NCBI GenBank assembly: GCA_027485595.1
Contig: JAIXQT010000075.1
Location: forward strand, 1-44,588
Length of the DNA stretch: 44,588 bases
Direction of reading: 5' to 3'
Origin: Pseudomonadota bacterium
GTDB lineage: Bacteria; Bdellovibrionota_C; UBA2361; OMII01
Part shown: one piece after another, positions 39,847 through 44,588 of the stretch
Position numbering within the stretch: the stretch's first letter is position 1
Layout of the letters: each line of letters starts with the position of its first letter
Translations under genes and position numbers: made by a program
Notes under the pieces: model-generated
The model's input: only the letters and a program-made list of their open reading frames with translations
Told to the model about the DNA's origin: nothing
The model's database searches: none

Positions 39847-41457
39847 ATGGAAACCATGCTTCGTTTTTCCGGATACATAGGATCGGTCCTCTTGGCCTTC
39901 GGCGTCATGGGGTCGCTCATCGTAGGTTCGTTCACATCCCAGCCGCTCGTTGTTGTGCAACTCATTCTCGGCGCATTGTTTCTTATCATATGGGTTATAA
40001 CCTCAGGAGTTTCCAGCCTCTCAAAGGCGACCCAGGTAATAGCCGGGCGAAGCGCTCGATTTGGGTATAACGCAGTGCTCTATACCGGGGTCTTTGTAGG
40101 CCTGGTGGTTGTCGCCAATATATTCGTCATTCAGAACAACAAGCGCTGGGACCTCACGGAGGAGGGGGTCTATAGCCTCTCAGAGAAGAGCGTCAATGTC
40201 GTGAAGGGGCTCAGCAAGCCGTTGCGACTTGTCGCTATCGATACCTCCAACATGATGAGTCTGGCGGGAGGCGCTAACCCCGAGCGTACGCGAGAGCTGT
40301 TAGAACTGTATACGTATAGCAATCCGAAGGAGGTCTCCTTTGAAGTTATCGACCCTCGCACTAAACCGGTTGAGGTAGAGCGGCTCGGAATGAAGCAGGG
40401 CAATCTCCTGTACCTTGAATACGGAGAGGGACCCCAATCAGTTATCAGCAGAATTAACACAGTTGACGAACAGTCGGTCACCAATGCGATCGTGAAACTC
40501 ACAAAGGGGATCTCGAAAAAGATCTACTACATTGAGGGGCATGGGGAGCCGGATGTCGGAACTGATACCGAGAGTGGTATGCGCTCGTTCGTCAACGCCC
40601 TTGAGGATGAGCACCTGACGGTTGAGGGGCTCATGCTTCCGCGCATTGGAAAAATTCCAGAGGACGCCGCAGTTGTTATGCTCGCGGCTCCCAAGCTCAA
40701 GCTTTCGTCTGCGGAACAGGAGGCACTTGTTGCGTACGTCAACAAAGGCGGGCGGTTGATCATGTTGGCTAACCCCGAGGATGGTGGAAATTGGGAGGTG
40801 CAGAGCCTCGCGAAGCGTTTCGACATAGAGGTTGGGAATGATGTCATCCTCGACGCGGAGTCTCAGATGTTTTTTGGAGGCCCCCAGATCTTCGTTGCGA
40901 TGGGTTTCAGTCCACATGCTATCACGGCGAAGCTCTCCGGCCGCCAGCCACCGGTGTTCTCGTTCGCCTCCAGTGTCGTCGCCCCAAAGGGTGAAGTCAG
41001 TGGAGTTACGTATACCGAGCTGCTCAAGACCGGACCCAACTCCTGGGCGGAGCGTGATATCGCGAGGCTCTTTGATAAAGACGATGGCAAGGCGTCATTT
41101 GGAGCTGAGGATTTGAAGGGTCCGGTACCTATCGCTGTCGCCATGGAGAAGGCCGTTGTTCAAGGCTCGGATAAGGAGCCGGTTGTTTCACGGGTCGTGG
41201 TCGTTGGCGACGTGACATGGTTACGAAACGACTCCTTCGGGGCTATGGGGAATCGAGATCTTATCTTGAACATGGTTAACTGGGCGGCCGGTGAAGAGGG
41301 TGCGATAGCGATCGGACCTAAGCAGATGCGCCAGTCCATGGCCGTCTTTTCGCAATCCACTATCAAAACCATCTTGGCTTTAAGTTTCTTAGGTCCAGAG
41401 GTGATGTTGTTGTTGGGTCTCTTTATTTGGTGGCGACGACAGCAATCGCTTGCGTAA
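39847..41457 (+). CDS. GldG-like ABC-type auxiliary transport protein
   Basis: RWDLTEEGVYSLSEKSVNVVKGLSKPLRL, YIEGHGEPDV, N- and C-terminal TM helices. Confidence 0.9.
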   Translation: METMLRFSGYIGSVLLAFGVMGSLIVGSFTSQPLVVVQLILGALFLIIWVITSGVSSLSKATQVIAGRSARFGYNAVLYTGVFVGLVVVANIFVIQNNKRWDLTEEGVYSLSEKSVNVVKGLSKPLRLVAIDTSNMMSLAGGANPERTRELLELYTYSNPKEVSFEVIDPRTKPVEVERLGMKQGNLLYLEYGEGPQSVISRINTVDEQSVTNAIVKLTKGISKKIYYIEGHGEPDVGTDTESGMRSFVNALEDEHLTVEGLMLPRIGKIPEDAAVVMLAAPKLKLSSAEQEALVAYVNKGGRLIMLANPEDGGNWEVQSLAKRFDIEVGNDVILDAESQMFFGGPQIFVAMGFSPHAITAKLSGRQPPVFSFASSVVAPKGEVSGVTYTELLKTGPNSWAERDIARLFDKDDGKASFGAEDLKGPVPIAVAMEKAVVQGSDKEPVVSRVVVVGDVTWLRNDSFGAMGNRDLILNMVNWAAGEEGAIAIGPKQMRQSMAVFSQSTIKTILALSFLGPEVMLLLGLFIWWRRQQSLA

Positions 41458-41481
41458 ACGTGATTCGACTAAGGGAGTGAG

Positions 41482-42876
41482 GTGATGAACTTTAGGAAAA
41501 CCTTACTGCTGGCGGGGGTCCTCGTCGCGGCTGTTCTGTATCTGACAAAGGTGGCTGAGCCACGCCGACAAGCTGAGGCGAGTAAAGATAAGCTCTTTAA
41601 CTCCCTTGAGAGTGGGCAAGTCTCTCGTCTCTCTGAGACGCTCAAAGATGGCACCTCGTTTGCGGTTGTGCCCGCCGTCGGGGCCCCGGGAGGAGCTGGA
41701 TGGGAGCTGGCCGAACTACCAGCGGCAAAGATAGATAGCGGGACCATCGCCGCCCTTATCTCGGCGCTTAAAGGGCTCGCGTTTGAGGGCCCGATATCAC
41801 AAAAGGAGAGTGGAGGAGACCTCGCGACATTCGGGTTGGACAAGCCGGCTCTGATTATGACGCTCACTCTGGGGGATGGCGTCCAGAAGGAGGTGATGTT
41901 CGGTAAGAAGAGCGAGTATCTCAACAAGCGGTTCGCGCAACTCTCTGGCGCTCAAGAGCTCTTTCTCGTAGATGAGACTGGTTTCCAATCTTTGAATAAG
42001 GGGCGATTCGATATCCGACTGAAGAATCCGATCCGGTTCAACACCGCTGATGTGCGGGAGATCGCTCTAGAGTCGTCTCTCGGTACGATCGTCGTTACCC
42101 AGCCCGCCGTTGGCGAATGGAAGGTGATAGACGGCGATCCTCGCAACGGGTCGAAGCAGGATATCGAACTGCTCTTAAGTAACGTTCGGTCCCTGAGCGT
42201 CGAGGAGTTTGTTGATGGGGGGCAAGATCGGCTTCCAGAATTCGGTCTCGATAAACCGACTGTGACCGTGGCGATTAAACTGAGGGATGGGCTGAAGGAG
42301 AGTGTGATTCGAGCGTTTGTGGCAGAGGCGCCGAACGGAAAGGGACATTTCTTTACCTATGAGGGAGCGCCCTCCGTTTTTAAAGTTTCCCCTGAGAAGG
42401 TTATTCCACTTCGGAAGGGCGTAATCGATCTTCGTGAGCGACAGCTCCTGAAGATTGAGGCTAAGGATATGGAGAAGGTCGTGTCGGGCGGCACGGCTGG
42501 GACGCCCGTTGAGATTCAGGCCACCGCGATGGACTGGACTGTAAACGGCAAAATGAGTGACCCAGTATTTGTTGAGGAGCTCCTTACCAACATCTCGAAA
42601 CTTACGGCGGTTGATTTCCCAAAGGTCGTGCCTGAGGACGCGTTCCGTGAGCCGTTCCTGGTCCTTACGATTACGAAGAAGAAGGGGCTCGGCGGTGAAA
42701 CGATGGTACTCTCCGTGGGTAAGGAAACCTCTACGCCGCAAGGTGCTGCTCGTTACGCACGGGTCGGAGATTCGGGGGAGGTGGCCCTTATTCGGGATGT
42801 CGAGGCTAAACGTAGTATTCCTCATGAAGAGGTTCTTGTTCAGCGTTCGACCCCTACCCCTCGCAATGTTCAGTGA
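41482..42876 (+). CDS. DUF4340-like protein
   Basis: N-terminal TM, repeated FGLDKPALIMTL / FGLDKPTVTVAI modules, downstream of GldG-like gene. Confidence 0.85.
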   Translation: MMNFRKTLLLAGVLVAAVLYLTKVAEPRRQAEASKDKLFNSLESGQVSRLSETLKDGTSFAVVPAVGAPGGAGWELAELPAAKIDSGTIAALISALKGLAFEGPISQKESGGDLATFGLDKPALIMTLTLGDGVQKEVMFGKKSEYLNKRFAQLSGAQELFLVDETGFQSLNKGRFDIRLKNPIRFNTADVREIALESSLGTIVVTQPAVGEWKVIDGDPRNGSKQDIELLLSNVRSLSVEEFVDGGQDRLPEFGLDKPTVTVAIKLRDGLKESVIRAFVAEAPNGKGHFFTYEGAPSVFKVSPEKVIPLRKGVIDLRERQLLKIEAKDMEKVVSGGTAGTPVEIQATAMDWTVNGKMSDPVFVEELLTNISKLTAVDFPKVVPEDAFREPFLVLTITKKKGLGGETMVLSVGKETSTPQGAARYARVGDSGEVALIRDVEAKRSIPHEEVLVQRSTPTPRNVQ

Positions 42877-42924
42877 TCGGGAGAGGCTTTATTTAAAATG
42901 GTGGTCGGACTAACCTGACCCTGA

Positions 42925-44588
42925 ATGATTAAAAAGATCCTTCTAACCATTTTGGTGACCGGACTAGGCCTCGCGTGTGTCGGGGGGCTCTTTGCCGCGT
43001 GGGGATACTACTATCTCGTTCGTGATCTTCCTAAGCTCTCTCGTATTGAGGATTACAAGCCGCCCGCAGTCACCCGGGTGCTCGCTCGTGATGGCTCCCT
43101 GATGGCTGAGTTTTACTCAGAGCGCCGGTATCCGGTTAAGTTCGTGGACGTCCCGGAGGTTGTGCGCAAGGCATTTCTCGCGGCGGAAGACGCCTCTTTC
43201 TACAGCCATCACGGCATCGATCCGGTAAGTATCCTACGAGCTGTGATTAAAAACATGCAGAGTGGCGCTGTGAAGCAGGGAGCTTCAACGATTACTCAGC
43301 AGGTCGTGAAGAACCTTCTCTTGACCTCTGAGCAGAGCTTCGTTCGAAAGGGTAAGGAGGCCATACTCTCGTATCGTCTGGAGCGACGATTCTCGAAGGA
43401 TGAGATCTTTGAGATTTACCTCAATCAAATCTTCTTCGGTAACACAGCCTACGGGATCAAAGCCGCCGCACGTATCTACTTTCATAAAGAGCTGCCCGAA
43501 ATTACTCTAGCTGAGGCGGCGATGCTCGCGGGTTTGCCGAAAGCTCCAAGTGAATATTCTCCAGTTAAAAACCTCAAGAAGGCTCGACAACGTCAGGCTC
43601 AGATCTTGAATCAAATGGTTGAAGCTGGGTTTATCACCGATCAGCAACGTCAAGACGCGATGAACGCAGAACTGAAGGTGTATCCAGCCTCTCAGCAAAA
43701 CGTATTCGCATCCCCCTATTACGTCGGTGAAATACGCCGCGTGTTTAACGAGACGTGGAAGAACCTCGATCTCGACAGTGACGGTCTTGAGATAACCACA
43801 GCGGTTGATCCTCAAGCTGATCAGTCCGCTCACGCGGCGCTTCGGCAGGGCCTGCGGGAGGTCGATAAGCGTCGCGGGTGGCGCGGACCCAGAGGTAAGA
43901 TGACCGACGCTGAGTACGCACAGCGATACGGGGGAGTGACTCTGGTAGAGAACAATCCAACGGCGGCGCTCGTGAAAGCGAACGTCAACGGTATCGCTAA
44001 GGTTCGAGTCGGGAATGCAGAATATCAGGTAGATCTTAACGAAGCCGGATGGGCGAAAAAGTTCCTTGAGAAGGATGACACCACTCGATTCGCGTCGCCT
44101 GCGGATATCGTTCGCGTGGGAGATCTTATCGAGGTCGCGCTCCGCCGTCCGATGTCATCTGGAAAACCTCAGGAGAAGACTCCGCTCAAGGTCATGTTAG
44201 ATCAGACTCCAGAGATCGAGGGGGCGGTCGTGTTGATCGATCCTCGCAATGGCGAGGTTCGAGCCATGGCTGGAGGATACGACTATAATCAAAGCCAGTT
44301 TAATCGAGTAACCCAATCGCTTCGTCAGCCGGGCTCCACCTTCAAGCCAGTTCTCTACTTAGCCGCGATCGATAAATTTAACTACACGCCATCAACGATT
44401 ATGATCGATCAGGCGAGAACGTTTAGAGTTGGAGACACCTTTTGGACCCCCGCGAACTTTGATGAAAAGTTCCTAGGTCCGATTACACTCCGAACCGCCC
44501 TTGAGAAATCTCGTAATCTTGTGTCGGCTGATATCGTGTCGCGTATCGGCGTTGACGCCGCTATCTCATACGCGCGACTTCTTGGTAT
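42925..44588 (+). CDS. Penicillin-binding protein 1A, partial (continues past the window)
   Basis: Read directly from 42925 ATG: MIKKILLTILVTGLGLACVGGLF...; glycosyltransferase motifs AAEDASFYSHHGIDP, QGASTITQQVVKNLLL, IYLNQIFFGNTAYGI; transpeptidase start RQPGSTFKPVLYLAAI. Absent from the ORF track because no stop is inside the window. Confidence 0.95.
   Translation, partial: MIKKILLTILVTGLGLACVGGLFAAWGYYYLVRDLPKLSRIEDYKPPAVTRVLARDGSLMAEFYSERRYPVKFVDVPEVVRKAFLAAEDASFYSHHGIDPVSILRAVIKNMQSGAVKQGASTITQQVVKNLLLTSEQSFVRKGKEAILSYRLERRFSKDEIFEIYLNQIFFGNTAYGIKAAARIYFHKELPEITLAEAAMLAGLPKAPSEYSPVKNLKKARQRQAQILNQMVEAGFITDQQRQDAMNAELKVYPASQQNVFASPYYVGEIRRVFNETWKNLDLDSDGLEITTAVDPQADQSAHAALRQGLREVDKRRGWRGPRGKMTDAEYAQRYGGVTLVENNPTAALVKANVNGIAKVRVGNAEYQVDLNEAGWAKKFLEKDDTTRFASPADIVRVGDLIEVALRRPMSSGKPQEKTPLKVMLDQTPEIEGAVVLIDPRNGEVRAMAGGYDYNQSQFNRVTQSLRQPGSTFKPVLYLAAIDKFNYTPSTIMIDQARTFRVGDTFWTPANFDEKFLGPITLRTALEKSRNLVSADIVSRIGVDAAISYARLLG

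Overview
The window looks like a bacterial chromosomal segment made mostly of housekeeping genes. I saw no prophage, CRISPR array, tRNA/rRNA gene or transposase gene. Recognisable loci: nadE-nadD, a rhodanese protein, feoA-feoB with a small Cys-rich protein, an HtrA-type protease, nrdA-nrdB, a PpiC/SurA-type isomerase, pdxH, an epimerase and a methyltransferase, SURF1, two tandem KAS III-like genes, an O-antigen ligase-like gene, an M42 peptidase, a GH15-like protein, lysS, a Gld-like ABC cluster with a DUF4340-like protein, and the 5' part of a PBP1A gene that runs off the right edge and is missing from the ORF track. Main points for a second look: (1) a tandem KAS III pair in which the first copy has lost Cys, His and Asn while the second keeps all three (PqsB/PqsC-like logic); (2) a class Ic-type RNR (Phe at the radical-Tyr position, Glu as first metal ligand) with an R1 carrying about three ATP-cone-like repeats and a near-ideal NrdR box pair upstream; (3) an intergenic inverted-repeat element family with four full copies whose cores are each exactly 181 bp, flanked by YTAR-like tetramers, with a 61-bp deletion derivative, a nested insertion and truncated copies; (4) a second, REP-like palindrome family with compensatory changes in its apical stem; (5) a third element family (132 bp) with GTAACTACTCA ends, one copy of which hosts a 181-bp element. 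All calls are from reading the sequence; no database search was run.
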